Assembly (NCBI GenBank): GCA_003010405.1
Contig: PJLO01000026.1
Span: forward strand, 1-32,451
Direction of reading: 5' to 3'
DNA length: 32,451 nucleotides
Source of the DNA: Acidobacteriota bacterium
GTDB taxonomy: Bacteria; Acidobacteriota; Terriglobia; Terriglobales; Acidobacteriaceae
Shown here: piece by piece, positions 25,341 through 32,451 of the stretch
How the letters are laid out: every line of letters starts with the position of its first letter
Position numbering within the stretch: position 1 is the stretch's first letter
Notes under the pieces: generated by a model
What the model saw: only the letters and a program-made list of their open reading frames with translations
Databases searched by the model: none
What the model was told of the DNA's origin: nothing
Made by a program: the position numbers and the translations under genes

Positions 25341-25613
25341 ATGCTGATTGCACTGGTGATTGGGACCGTGGTCGCTTCCCGGAAACACGAACGGCTGGTG
25401 GGAAGCAAGATTCAGGTGGTTCAGCCGCTGGATTCTCGCACCAGAGAGGCGAAGGGTGACACCCTGGTCGCCGTGGATGCGGTTGGCGCGGGAGTGGGCG
25501 AGACTGTCCTCCTCGTACAGGGAAGCGCCGCGCGCAAGGCGCTGGATAACGAGTCGTCTCCCGTGGATGCGACGATCATCGGCATCATCGATGAGGTGAA
25601 TGTGGAAGGGTAG
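25341..25613 (+). CDS. pduN: BMC-P pentameric vertex protein (PduN/EutN)
   Basis: A 90-residue CcmL/EutN/PduN-family protein that caps the vertices of the shell. It begins MLIALVIGTVVASRKHERL, typical of the family, continues with GSKIQVVQPLD and AVDAVGAGVGETVLLVQGSA, and ends IIGIIDEVNVEG. GGAGG nine bases upstream selects ATG 25341 over upstream in-frame codons. Needed for a closed compartment. It lies between the flavoprotein and the adenosyltransferase genes. Confidence 0.96.
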   Translation: MLIALVIGTVVASRKHERLVGSKIQVVQPLDSRTREAKGDTLVAVDAVGAGVGETVLLVQGSAARKALDNESSPVDATIIGIIDEVNVEG

Positions 25614-25625
25614 GCGGGCAGGCTT

Positions 25626-26186
25626 ATGAGCATATACACGCGTAAGGGCGACAGCGGCAACACGCGGCTATTCAGCGGGGAACAAGTTTCCAAGGACGAC
25701 CTGCGGGTGCAGACCTACGGCACGCTGGATGAATTTCAGGCGCAGCTTGGTCTGGCGCGTTCCTTCATTCAGGATGGCGAGCTCAACTGCATGGTCTACG
25801 CGATTCAGCAGGATGTCTCGGCCGCCTGCGCCGAACTGGCTTCCAACCCGGAGACCTTCTCGCGCCTGAAGCGCCGCGTTGGGCGGGCTGATGCAGGGAA
25901 GCTGGAAAAGCAGATCGATGCCTTGGTGGCCGACTATGGGCTGCCGCATGGCTTCGTGATTCCGGGCCGGGCGACCGACAGCGCCGCGATGCATGTGGCC
26001 CGCACGGTATGCCGGAGGAGCGAGCGCCTGCTGGTCATGCTGAACAGGGAGGTGCCGGAGTTCGATGAGCTGCTGGTTTATTTCAACCGTCTCTCGGACC
26101 TTCTTTTCGTGCTGGCCTGGGCTCTGGAGGTCATGCACGTGGTCCGAGATGTTGCCGCTGAGGCCGTCAAGGAAGGAGCAAAATGA
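25626..26186 (+). CDS. pduO: PduO-type cob(I)alamin adenosyltransferase
   Basis: A 186-residue enzyme that transfers the adenosyl group from ATP to cob(I)alamin, making the dehydratase cofactor. Family motifs are IYTRKGDSGNTRLFSGE (ATP binding), VQTYGTLDEFQAQLGLAR, FVIPGRATDSAAMHVARTVC with CRRSERLL, and FNRLSDLLFVLAWALE. This covers only the N-terminal domain of Salmonella PduO; the C-terminal HbpS-like domain is encoded by the next gene. The ATG follows a weak GGCGGGCAGG sequence. Stop overlaps the next start (ATGA). Confidence 0.96.
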   Translation: MSIYTRKGDSGNTRLFSGEQVSKDDLRVQTYGTLDEFQAQLGLARSFIQDGELNCMVYAIQQDVSAACAELASNPETFSRLKRRVGRADAGKLEKQIDALVADYGLPHGFVIPGRATDSAAMHVARTVCRRSERLLVMLNREVPEFDELLVYFNRLSDLLFVLAWALEVMHVVRDVAAEAVKEGAK

Positions 26187-26782
26187 ACAGGTGCTACGCG
26201 AGGGTTCCCTGCCCAGTAGCGCAGTTGCTGGTCGACATCGCCGAAGCCGAGGCGCACACGATCGCCGTCCCAATGGCTATCGCCGTGGCAGATGCCGAGG
26301 GCGGATTGCAACTGTTCAAGCGCATGGACGGGACCCTGCCGGTCAGCACCGAGCTGGCCGCCTCCAAGGCCTTTACGGCTGCGGTTCTGCGCATGAGTTC
26401 GGCCCAGGTGGGCGAGCTGGCGAAGCCGGGAGCGCCTCTGTTCGGAATCGAGAGCACGCATGGAGGAAGAATCGTCCTGTTCGGCGGCGGGCTTCCGCTG
26501 CGGCTCAATGGCCAAGTCGTGGGAGCAGTCGGTGTCAGCGGCGGAATCGTGGAAGAAGATCTCAGAGTGGCTGGCGCTGCGGTGGAGGGCCTGCACGAGA
26601 TGGAATGCCGGGCCCGGAGCTTCCGGGAATTGTTGCCTGGGGCAATTGTGGAATCGTCGGTCCTGGCGAAAGTGAAAGAGGAAGTCTGTCTGGCGCTGGA
26701 GCGCTGCGAGCCGCCGCTCGCGCAGGAGAGAATCGCAGTCATTGTCGGGGCGGTCTGCCTGGCGCTGACACAAACGGGGTGA
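26183..26782 (+). CDS. HbpS/PduO-C-like heme- or cobalamin-binding protein
   Basis: A 199-residue protein with the PduO C-terminal/HbpS-GlcG fold: IAVPMAIAVADAEGGLQLFK, STELAASKAFTAAVLRM, then RIVLFGGGLPLRLNGQVVGA and GVSGGIVEEDLRVAGAAVEG. The last 50 residues beyond this fold are less familiar (LERCEPPLAQERIAVIV). In Salmonella this domain is the second half of PduO and binds heme; GlcG-type proteins are relatives. Here it is a separate gene overlapping pduO by four bases. The reaction is unknown; a helper role in cofactor maturation is inference. Confidence 0.85.
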   Translation: MNRCYARVPCPVAQLLVDIAEAEAHTIAVPMAIAVADAEGGLQLFKRMDGTLPVSTELAASKAFTAAVLRMSSAQVGELAKPGAPLFGIESTHGGRIVLFGGGLPLRLNGQVVGAVGVSGGIVEEDLRVAGAAVEGLHEMECRARSFRELLPGAIVESSVLAKVKEEVCLALERCEPPLAQERIAVIVGAVCLALTQTG

Positions 26783-26891
26783 GGTTGAAGTTTCGGCTGT
26801 GCGGCAAGTTCGCAATCCTAACCGCTGTATCGGGTTTTCATCAAAGTACGCTTCTTGTGGCGATAGCGGAGATCGGAATGGAGGAACGGTG

Positions 26892-28304
26892 ATGGGAAGT
26901 ACGGTGATCGGAAATAATGAGGAGCTCGTTGCAAGCCTGGTCAGCAAGGTGCTTACGGAACTGAGCAATCGGTGCGATCAGCCGTCGGACGCAGGAGACG
27001 GTCTTTTCAATACGGTGAGTGAAGCCGTGGAAGCCGCCCTGGAGGCGCAGAAGAAACTGCTCCAGATGTCGCTGGAGCGGCGGAAGGAAATCATCGCGTC
27101 CATCCGCAAGGCCGTGCTGGCCAATAACGAGAGGCTGGCGGCGCTGGCGGTTTCCGAAACCAAGCTGGGCCGGGTCGAGGACAAGATTAGGGAAAATATT
27201 CTCTGCGCCACCAAGACTCCCGGCGTAGAGGACATCCAGCCTACCGCGATCAGCGGTGACTGCGGCCTGACCCTGATCGAGCATGCGCCGGTGGGCGTGA
27301 TCGCCGCCCTGACGCCGATCACCAATCCGACCGGGACACTGATTAATAACAGCATCGGGATGATCGCAGCCGGAAATGCCGTGGTCTTCAATCCGCATCC
27401 GAATGCCAAGGAAATCAGCGCGCAGACGGCCCTTGTCATCCACAAGGCCATTGTCGATGCGGGCGGGCCTCCGGGATTGATCGGACTGGTCCGGGTCCCC
27501 ACCCTGGATACCGCAAAGGAATTGATCGAGCATCCCAAGATCAACCTGCTGGTGGTGACCGGCGGCAAGCCGGTGGTCAGCGTGGCGCTGCGCTCCGGCA
27601 AAAAGGCCATCGGCGCCGGTGCAGGCAATCCTCCTGTTCTGGTCGATGAGACTGCCAATATTCGCCGCGCAGCGCAGTGCATCCTCGACGGTGCCAGCGT
27701 CAACAACAATATCTTCTGCATCTGCGAGAAAGAGGTGATCGCGGTGGAGGAGATTTACGAGACGCTGATCAAGTTCATGGTGGAGACCGGCAAGGTCTAT
27801 CTGCTGACACCGGAAGAGGCCGAGCGCGTGACCAAACTTGTGGTCACACCCGAGGGCAAGATCAACGGTTCCTACATCGGGCGTGACGTGCAGATCATCC
27901 TGCGTGACGCCGGTATCCATGTGGGCGAGGAATACCGGCTGGCCATCTTCCGGGCGGCCAAGGATCATCCGCTGGTCTGGAAAGAGCAGATGATGCCGGT
28001 GCTTCCCGTGGTCTGCGTCAAGGATTTCAATGAAGGGGTTGAGTTCGCGGTAAAGGTCGAGCAGGGAAACCGCCACACCGCTGTAATGCATTCCACTCAC
28101 GTGGAGCATATGACCAGGTTTGCCAAAGAGATTCAGACCACCATCTTTGTGAAGAATGCTCCCTGCTATGCGGGCATTGGATTGGGCGGCGAAGGTCATA
28201 CCTCGTTCACCATTGCCGGACCCACTGGAGAGGGACTGACTTCGGCCAGGAGCTTCACCAGAGAACGGCGCTGTACTCTGGCGGAATCCTTTCGGATTAT
28301 CTGA
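26892..28304 (+). CDS. pduP: CoA-acylating aldehyde dehydrogenase
   Basis: A 470-residue aldehyde dehydrogenase that converts propionaldehyde and CoA to propionyl-CoA with NAD inside the shell. The N-terminal amphipathic helix NNEELVASLVSKVLTELSNR is an encapsulation peptide followed by a linker. The catalytic part carries APVGVIAALTPITNPTGTLI and VVTGGKPVVSVALRSGKKAI, with the nucleophile C276 in NNNIFCICEKEV, and GLGGEGHTSFTIAGPTGEG near the end. ATG 26892 is chosen because GGAGGAA lies just upstream and homology begins there; the frame extends upstream to 26799 without family features. A 109-bp gap separates it from the HbpS-like gene. Confidence 0.96.
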   Translation: MGSTVIGNNEELVASLVSKVLTELSNRCDQPSDAGDGLFNTVSEAVEAALEAQKKLLQMSLERRKEIIASIRKAVLANNERLAALAVSETKLGRVEDKIRENILCATKTPGVEDIQPTAISGDCGLTLIEHAPVGVIAALTPITNPTGTLINNSIGMIAAGNAVVFNPHPNAKEISAQTALVIHKAIVDAGGPPGLIGLVRVPTLDTAKELIEHPKINLLVVTGGKPVVSVALRSGKKAIGAGAGNPPVLVDETANIRRAAQCILDGASVNNNIFCICEKEVIAVEEIYETLIKFMVETGKVYLLTPEEAERVTKLVVTPEGKINGSYIGRDVQIILRDAGIHVGEEYRLAIFRAAKDHPLVWKEQMMPVLPVVCVKDFNEGVEFAVKVEQGNRHTAVMHSTHVEHMTRFAKEIQTTIFVKNAPCYAGIGLGGEGHTSFTIAGPTGEGLTSARSFTRERRCTLAESFRII

Positions 28305-28459
28305 GAAATTCCGGGTTCCCGGGGAGAGATGGCTACGAGTCGGCGCGAAATGGGCTTTTCCGGATCACAAGAACCTGCTTCACCAGGCCGCTCCGCTCCG
28401 GGTTACTGCTGTCGCCGTTCATCGTGGCTTCCCCAGTAGCGACGGCAAGGAGCAGACGA

Positions 28460-29536
28460 ATGTCGAGGACCATGAGAGCCGCGGTAGTACACGAGTTCGG
28501 TAAGCCGTTACTGATCGAGGAAGTTGCCATCCCCGAACCGGGTCGGGGACAGGTGCAGATCCGGATTCAGGCGAGCGGCGTCTGCCACACCGATCTTCAC
28601 GCCGCCGATGGCGACTGGCCGGCGAAACCGACCCTGCCGTTCATTCCCGGACATGAGGGTGCCGGTTACGTCTCTGCCCTGGGGGCGGGCGTGACCAACC
28701 TGAAAGAGGGAGACTGCGTCGGCGTTCCCTGGCTGCACTATGCTTGCGGGAAGTGCGAGTTTTGCACCTCGGGCCGGGAGACACTCTGCGAGTTGCAGAC
28801 GAACACCGGCCATACCGTTAACGGTACCTTTGCCGAATACGTCGTGGCCGAGGCCAACTTTGTCGCGCGCATCCCCGATGGAGCCGACTTGGTCACCACC
28901 GCCCCCCTGCTTTGCGCCGGAGTGACGGTCTACAAGGGGCTGAAGGTGACCGAAGCCAAGGCCGGTAACTGGGTAGCTATTTCGGGCATTGGCGGACTAG
29001 GACACCTGGCCGTGCAGTATGCCCGGCAGGTGGGATTTAAGGTCGCCGCCGTCGACGTCGATGACGATAAGTTGGAACTGGCCGAACGGCTGGGGGCATC
29101 ACTGACGGTCAACGCCCGCAAGACCGATCCTGGGGCCTTCATCCGCAAAGAGATCGGCGGCGCTCACGGAGTTTTGGTCACGGCGGCATCGGTGAAGGCC
29201 TTCGAGCAGGGCCTGACCATGATTCGCCGCGGCGGCACAATGACCCTCATCGGCCTGCTACCCGGAACACTGAAGCTCGACATCTTCGATACCGTGATGA
29301 ACGCCATTACCGTGCGCGGTTCCGTGGTGGGAACCCGCCAGGACCTTGCCGAAGCACTCGCCCTCGCTTGCAGAGGCGGAATCAAGGCCACCGTGACCGT
29401 AGAGAAGCTGGAAAACATCAACCAAGTCTTTGACCGCCTTCGCAAAGGCGACGTCGAGGGCCGCATCGTCCTCGATCTGGGAATCGCCCGCCCCCGCTTC
29501 CGAGCCCATATCCAAACTCCATTGCCCTTCGCGTGA
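28460..29536 (+). CDS. Zinc-dependent alcohol dehydrogenase
   Basis: A 358-residue medium-chain dehydrogenase. It has catalytic zinc ligands C42 (SGVCHTDLHAADGDW) and H65-E66 (IPGHEGAGYV), four structural-zinc cysteines (C96, C99, C102, C110 in CGKCEFCTSGRETLC) and a Rossmann GIGGLGHLAVQYA. It resembles AdhP/AdhA-type propanol-preferring enzymes. In this place it probably reduces propionaldehyde to propanol and regenerates NAD, the job done by the iron enzyme PduQ in enteric operons. AAGGAG seven bases upstream selects ATG 28460. No encapsulation peptide is seen, so it may act outside the shell. Last gene of the operon, 155 bp after pduP. Confidence 0.92.
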   Translation: MSRTMRAAVVHEFGKPLLIEEVAIPEPGRGQVQIRIQASGVCHTDLHAADGDWPAKPTLPFIPGHEGAGYVSALGAGVTNLKEGDCVGVPWLHYACGKCEFCTSGRETLCELQTNTGHTVNGTFAEYVVAEANFVARIPDGADLVTTAPLLCAGVTVYKGLKVTEAKAGNWVAISGIGGLGHLAVQYARQVGFKVAAVDVDDDKLELAERLGASLTVNARKTDPGAFIRKEIGGAHGVLVTAASVKAFEQGLTMIRRGGTMTLIGLLPGTLKLDIFDTVMNAITVRGSVVGTRQDLAEALALACRGGIKATVTVEKLENINQVFDRLRKGDVEGRIVLDLGIARPRFRAHIQTPLPFA

Positions 29537-29589
29537 TAACGGCAGAAAGGAGCGTAAGAGTCAGGTGAATTCGAGAGAATCATTTTGGA

Positions 29590-29619
29590 TTGACTTCGTT
29601 CGAAGTCAGAGATCATTAT
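29590..29619 (+). promoter_or_regulatory. Candidate cobT promoter with overlapping palindrome
   Basis: TTGACT (29590-29595) and CATTAT (29614-29619) are 18 bp apart, placing the start near 29626, where the riboswitch begins. The spacer and -35 contain a perfect palindrome, TGACTTCG-TT-CGAAGTCA (29591-29608), which could be an operator. Confidence 0.45.
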
Positions 29620-29624
29620 TTTCA

Positions 29625-29771
29625 TATCTGGTTAAGGGAAGGCGGTGCGAATCCGCCACTGCCCCGCAACTGTAAGCGCCGAGGCTCGAACTACATAGCC
29701 ACTGGAGCAGAGAGGCTCTGGGAAGGCGGTTCGGATGCCGAAGACGCGCAAGTCAGGAGACCGTCCAGATA
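29625..29771 (+). promoter_or_regulatory. Cobalamin riboswitch
   Basis: The conserved core is clear: GCGGTGCGAATCCGCCACTG followed by CCCCGCAACTGTAAGC, then AGCCACTGG, CTGGGAAGGCG and GACGCGCAAGTCAGGAGACC (the B12 box, 29744-29762). The closing helix is visible as TATCTGG (29625-29631) with CCAGATA (29765-29771). A possible expression-platform hairpin TTTGGCT/AGCCAAA at 29787-29810 follows, without a T-run. It precedes cobT by about 200 nt and should repress cobTSC when adenosylcobalamin is ample. Confidence 0.96.
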
Positions 29772-29974
29772 CTTGCCTCTGGCTAGTTTGGCTTCGATGG
29801 GAGAGCCAAAATACATCCTTATTGGCCTGCTCTGGGCCGCAATAGGAAGCTGCCTTTTAGAATCCCGCAGGTAGAGTGGAAGCCGAAAGCGTGGACATTT
29901 GGGTCCTGTCGACTTCTCGTCGCGGTCAACCCGCAGCGAAGATCAAATTTGAAGAGAAAGGCACTCACAGTCCA

Positions 29975-31051
29975 ATGCAGGATGAACTGATTCGCAATAC
30001 GATTCTGAGCATTAAAGCAGGCAATCCTGAGTTTCAGAGAGAGGCAGAACAGCATATTGATTCCCTAACCAAGCCAATCGGCAGTCTGGGCAAGTTGGAG
30101 AAAACTGCCGCGCAGTATGTCGCTTTGAGGGAAGAGAAGACTCCAGTGATCTCGGGGAAAGCGGTTTACATCCTGGCTGCCGATCACGGCGTTACTGAGG
30201 AAGGCATCAGTGCCTATCCGAAGGAAGTCACGCCGCAAATGGTTTACAACTTTCTCAACGGTGGGGCTGGCATCAGCGTGCTTGCGCGTCATGCTCAAAG
30301 CGATATTTTTGTCGTTGATGTAGGTGTGGACGCGTCTTTTGCTGGCGTCAAGGGTCTCCTAAACAGGAAGATTCGCAGAGGTACTCGAAACTTTGCCAAG
30401 GAATCGGCAATGACGCTGGAAGAGGTGTGTGCAGCGTTGAAGATCGGCATTGAGCTGGCGGAAGAAGCAAAGCAGCAGGGACGCACGCTCATCGCTCTTG
30501 GCGAGATGGGAATCGGGAATACGACTTCAGCCAGCGCGATTGCTGCTGCGTTGACCGGCGTGCAGGCTTCGCTGGTCACAGGGTTCGGAACCGGACTGGA
30601 TGCAACGCGTTGTGCGCGCAAAGCCGAAGTGATCGACAAGGCACTGCGGATGCATTTCCCGGAGCGCCCTGACGTGGCTCCTGATCCGCTCGAAATACTG
30701 CGCAGAGTTGGTGGTTTGGAGGTCGCAGCAATTACCGGTATGGTGCTGGGTGCGGCGGCACGGAGAATCGCGGTAGTCATCGATGGCTTTATTTGCACCG
30801 CAGGAGCCGCCATTGCGTGCGCTCTGGCTCCCAATGCGCGTGCGGCGATCTTTGCTGGACATCTCTCCGTGGAGCCGGGACACCGCATTTTGCTGGACAG
30901 CCTGAACTTGAAGCCACTGCTGCAACTCGACATGCGGTTGGGCGAAGCAACAGGTGCCGTGCTCGCCTTCCATCTGATTGAGGCTTCGATCAAAATCTAC
31001 AACGAGATGGCAACCTTCAAGTCGGCAGGAGTCAGCGAGGCTGGAGCCTAG
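29975..31051 (+). CDS. cobT: Nicotinate-nucleotide:DMB phosphoribosyltransferase
   Basis: A 358-residue CobT, which makes alpha-ribazole phosphate from dimethylbenzimidazole, the lower-ligand precursor of B12. Family motifs are SLTKPIGSLGKLE, ILAADHGVTEEGISAYPKEV, MGIGNTTSASAIAAAL, FAGHLSVEPGHRILL and RLGEATGA. E324 in the last is the likely catalytic base (E317 in Salmonella). ATG 29975 starts at the family N-terminus (MQDELIRNTILSIKAGNPEF); the frame upstream to 29876 has no homology. Under the cobalamin riboswitch and one base overlapping cobS. Confidence 0.96.
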   Translation: MQDELIRNTILSIKAGNPEFQREAEQHIDSLTKPIGSLGKLEKTAAQYVALREEKTPVISGKAVYILAADHGVTEEGISAYPKEVTPQMVYNFLNGGAGISVLARHAQSDIFVVDVGVDASFAGVKGLLNRKIRRGTRNFAKESAMTLEEVCAALKIGIELAEEAKQQGRTLIALGEMGIGNTTSASAIAAALTGVQASLVTGFGTGLDATRCARKAEVIDKALRMHFPERPDVAPDPLEILRRVGGLEVAAITGMVLGAAARRIAVVIDGFICTAGAAIACALAPNARAAIFAGHLSVEPGHRILLDSLNLKPLLQLDMRLGEATGAVLAFHLIEASIKIYNEMATFKSAGVSEAGA

Positions 31052-31788
31052 TGCGTTTACTGCGTGAACTACTCGCGGCCGTGCAGTTCCTGACACGGTT
31101 GCCGGTACCCTCTTACCGGTTTGAGCCAGATATGGTGATGGGGGCAGCAAAGCTGTACCCCATCGTAGGCGCCCTGGTTGCATTTGGAGCCATTGCTCTG
31201 GAACGCCTGCTTCGTCCGCATCTGCCTGCGAGCGCGATTGCAGTCGCGGTCCTCGTGTACTTCGGGATAATTACTGGCGGCCTGTACGAAGACGGTCTGG
31301 CGGATACCTGCGACGGACTGGGCGCAGGCGGAGAGCGGAAGCGCATGCTTGACATCATGCGCGATAGTCGCATCGGCAGTTTTGGAACGCTGGCAATTGT
31401 CTTTTCTGTTCTGGGACGCTGGGTGCTGCTCACAGCGATAGCGCCGGGTAAATTTGCTTCATACGTGCTCGCCGCACAAGTTCTCTGCCGTTGGACGGCA
31501 CTACCCCTGGCCGTGTTTTTGCCTCCGGCAAGAAAAGACGGTCTAGGTGAAAAGCTGGCCAACAAGATTTCAATACCGGCTCTGTTGTTTGGGTCGGTGC
31601 TGGCGTTTGCAATCGTTGGGTTCGCTTTGAGAGCTCAGATGGCGGCTCCTGTAGCAGCCGTCATTGCGGTGATGCTCGTCAGTGGCCTGATTTATAGGCG
31701 AAAGCTCGGCGGCATTACTGGAGACTGTTTTGGCGCGTCCAGCCAGTTGGCAGAAATTGCTGTGTACGTGTGCGCGGTATGGAGCTAA
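31051..31788 (+). CDS. cobS: Cobalamin synthase (adenosylcobinamide-GDP ribazoletransferase)
   Basis: A 245-residue integral membrane protein joining the nucleotide loop to the corrin ring. The family signature is GLYEDGLADTCDGLGAGGER followed by MLDIMRDSRIGSFGTLA. Several hydrophobic helices follow (VLAAQVLCRWTALPLAVFL, and LLFGSVLAFAIVGFAL), and GGITGDCFGASSQLAEIAV closes the protein. It starts with GTG overlapping the cobT stop (TAGTG), so translation is coupled. Length is normal for the family. Confidence 0.95.
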   Translation: MRLLRELLAAVQFLTRLPVPSYRFEPDMVMGAAKLYPIVGALVAFGAIALERLLRPHLPASAIAVAVLVYFGIITGGLYEDGLADTCDGLGAGGERKRMLDIMRDSRIGSFGTLAIVFSVLGRWVLLTAIAPGKFASYVLAAQVLCRWTALPLAVFLPPARKDGLGEKLANKISIPALLFGSVLAFAIVGFALRAQMAAPVAAVIAVMLVSGLIYRRKLGGITGDCFGASSQLAEIAVYVCAVWS

Positions 31789-32396
31789 TGGACCAAAATG
31801 CAGCCGCCGGGCGGTTGAAGGACTGCACGGTCCTGTTGATACGTCATGCTCACATCGGCCTCGCCGGGCGCTTCTGCGGTAGAACGGACCCTCCTCTGAG
31901 CGAGCTCGGACGCGAGCAGGCCGCAAAACTAGCAGAAGAATTGGCGGAGCACCCGCTGACCCACATCTTCAGCAGCGACCTGCTGCGTACGCGGGAGACG
32001 GCGGCGTTCATTGCAGTGAAGTCAGGCTTGAAAGTTGAGTTGCTTTCGCAGCTTCGAGAGCTGGATTTTGGAGAGTGGGAAGGACTCAGTTGGGATGAAG
32101 TAAGTGGAACACATCCTGATTATGCACAGCGCTGGATGGAGAAGTATCCGCTGCTGCCTGCTCCCGGTGGGGAGGATTTTGCAGCTTTTCGGGATCGCGT
32201 GCAAGGAGCATTGGCAGAAGTGGCCGCCCGGAGCGAAGGGGGCTGTGCCGCAGTGGTGACACACAGCGGCGTCATCAGAACCTTCATGTTGCACGTGCTG
32301 AATTTACCGCTGAGCGCATTAGCTGGCGTGGAATGTGGCTATGCTTCGTGCATCAAAATCCGCATTCATGCTGGGCGCTGGAGCCGCGAAAGCTAA
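31788..32396 (+). CDS. cobC: Alpha-ribazole phosphatase-like histidine phosphatase
   Basis: A 202-residue histidine phosphatase. The catalytic motif is LLIRHAHIGLAGRFCGRTDP (RHA rather than the common RHG), followed by LSELGREQAAKLAEEL, FSSDLLRTRETA, ELDFGEWEGLSWDEV and VVTHSGVIRTFM, which holds the second His. CobC removes the phosphate of alpha-ribazole phosphate or of adenosylcobalamin phosphate. Start ATG 31788 overlaps the cobS stop (TAATG) but with GGAG only three bases away; ATG 31779 or GTG 31770 are alternatives. Third gene of the riboswitch-controlled operon. Confidence 0.9.
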   Translation: MDQNAAAGRLKDCTVLLIRHAHIGLAGRFCGRTDPPLSELGREQAAKLAEELAEHPLTHIFSSDLLRTRETAAFIAVKSGLKVELLSQLRELDFGEWEGLSWDEVSGTHPDYAQRWMEKYPLLPAPGGEDFAAFRDRVQGALAEVAARSEGGCAAVVTHSGVIRTFMLHVLNLPLSALAGVECGYASCIKIRIHAGRWSRES

Positions 32397-32451
32397 GGAA
32401 ACTCTGATTAAGTCCTTCTCTGCTTTCCACAGTGTCATTGTGTAGATTGAG

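Noticed and set aside
24103..25353. 416-codon minus-strand frame opposite eutJ and the flavoprotein gene
   Set aside because: Long open antisense frames are common in GC-rich coding DNA; the plus-strand genes have strong motifs and start signals.
26841..28199. 452-codon minus-strand frame opposite pduP
   Set aside because: Antisense shadow of a well-supported aldehyde dehydrogenase gene.
29797..29874. Small frame of 25 codons with a hydrophobic centre between riboswitch and cobT
   Set aside because: No ribosome-binding site, overlaps the likely expression-platform hairpin, and no recognised family.

Overview
The window looks like a chromosomal segment from a moderately GC-rich Gram-negative soil bacterium, most likely an Acidobacteriota member. 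This is inferred from gene content (fused trehalose synthase-maltokinase, a minor-pilin operon, a slipin, a B12-dependent diol-dehydratase microcompartment) and was not tested by database search. No rRNA genes, CRISPR array or complete insertion sequence were seen.

Left part (1-2350): a scrambled ammonium-uptake locus. The 5' part of an ammonium transporter gene lies on the minus strand and runs into a tandem repeat that resembles an IS end. The 3' tail of a histidine kinase gene, also on the minus strand, meets the 3' part of an ammonium transporter gene on the plus strand at about position 936. An intact glnB (PII) follows. The order is what a single inversion inside an ancestral kinase-amtB-glnB cluster would leave. 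Positions 2411-4956 hold a minus-strand long-chain acyl-CoA synthetase and a TetR regulator.

Middle part (5147-14777): a 1110-residue TreS-maltokinase fusion on the plus strand. Then, all on the minus strand, come an ArsR regulator, a SPOR-domain protein, a slipin, tRNA-Gly(CCC) and a type IV minor pilin operon (fimT/gspH-like, pilV, pilW, pilX-like). The first pilin gene is broken twice and the PilX-like protein is unusually long.

Right part (15876-29536): a co-directional operon of 15 genes for a bacterial microcompartment that processes 1,2-propanediol or a similar diol. It encodes five shell proteins (two BMC-H, two BMC-T, one BMC-P), the B12-dependent diol dehydratase PduCDE with reactivase PduGH, an EutJ-like ATPase, a flavoprotein, a PduO cobalamin adenosyltransferase, a separate PduO-C/HbpS-like protein, a CoA-acylating aldehyde dehydrogenase (PduP) and a zinc alcohol dehydrogenase. 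The dehydratase would make an aldehyde inside the shell. PduP oxidises it to acyl-CoA, and an alcohol dehydrogenase reduces it and recycles NAD. No PduL, PduQ, PduS, PduW, regulator or diol transporter gene is in the window. A 1.1-kb non-coding leader with palindromes and a CRP/FNR-like site precedes the operon.

End of window (29590-32396): a cobalamin riboswitch followed by cobT-cobS-cobC, the late steps that install the lower ligand of B12. The coenzyme supply is therefore encoded directly beside the compartment that consumes it.
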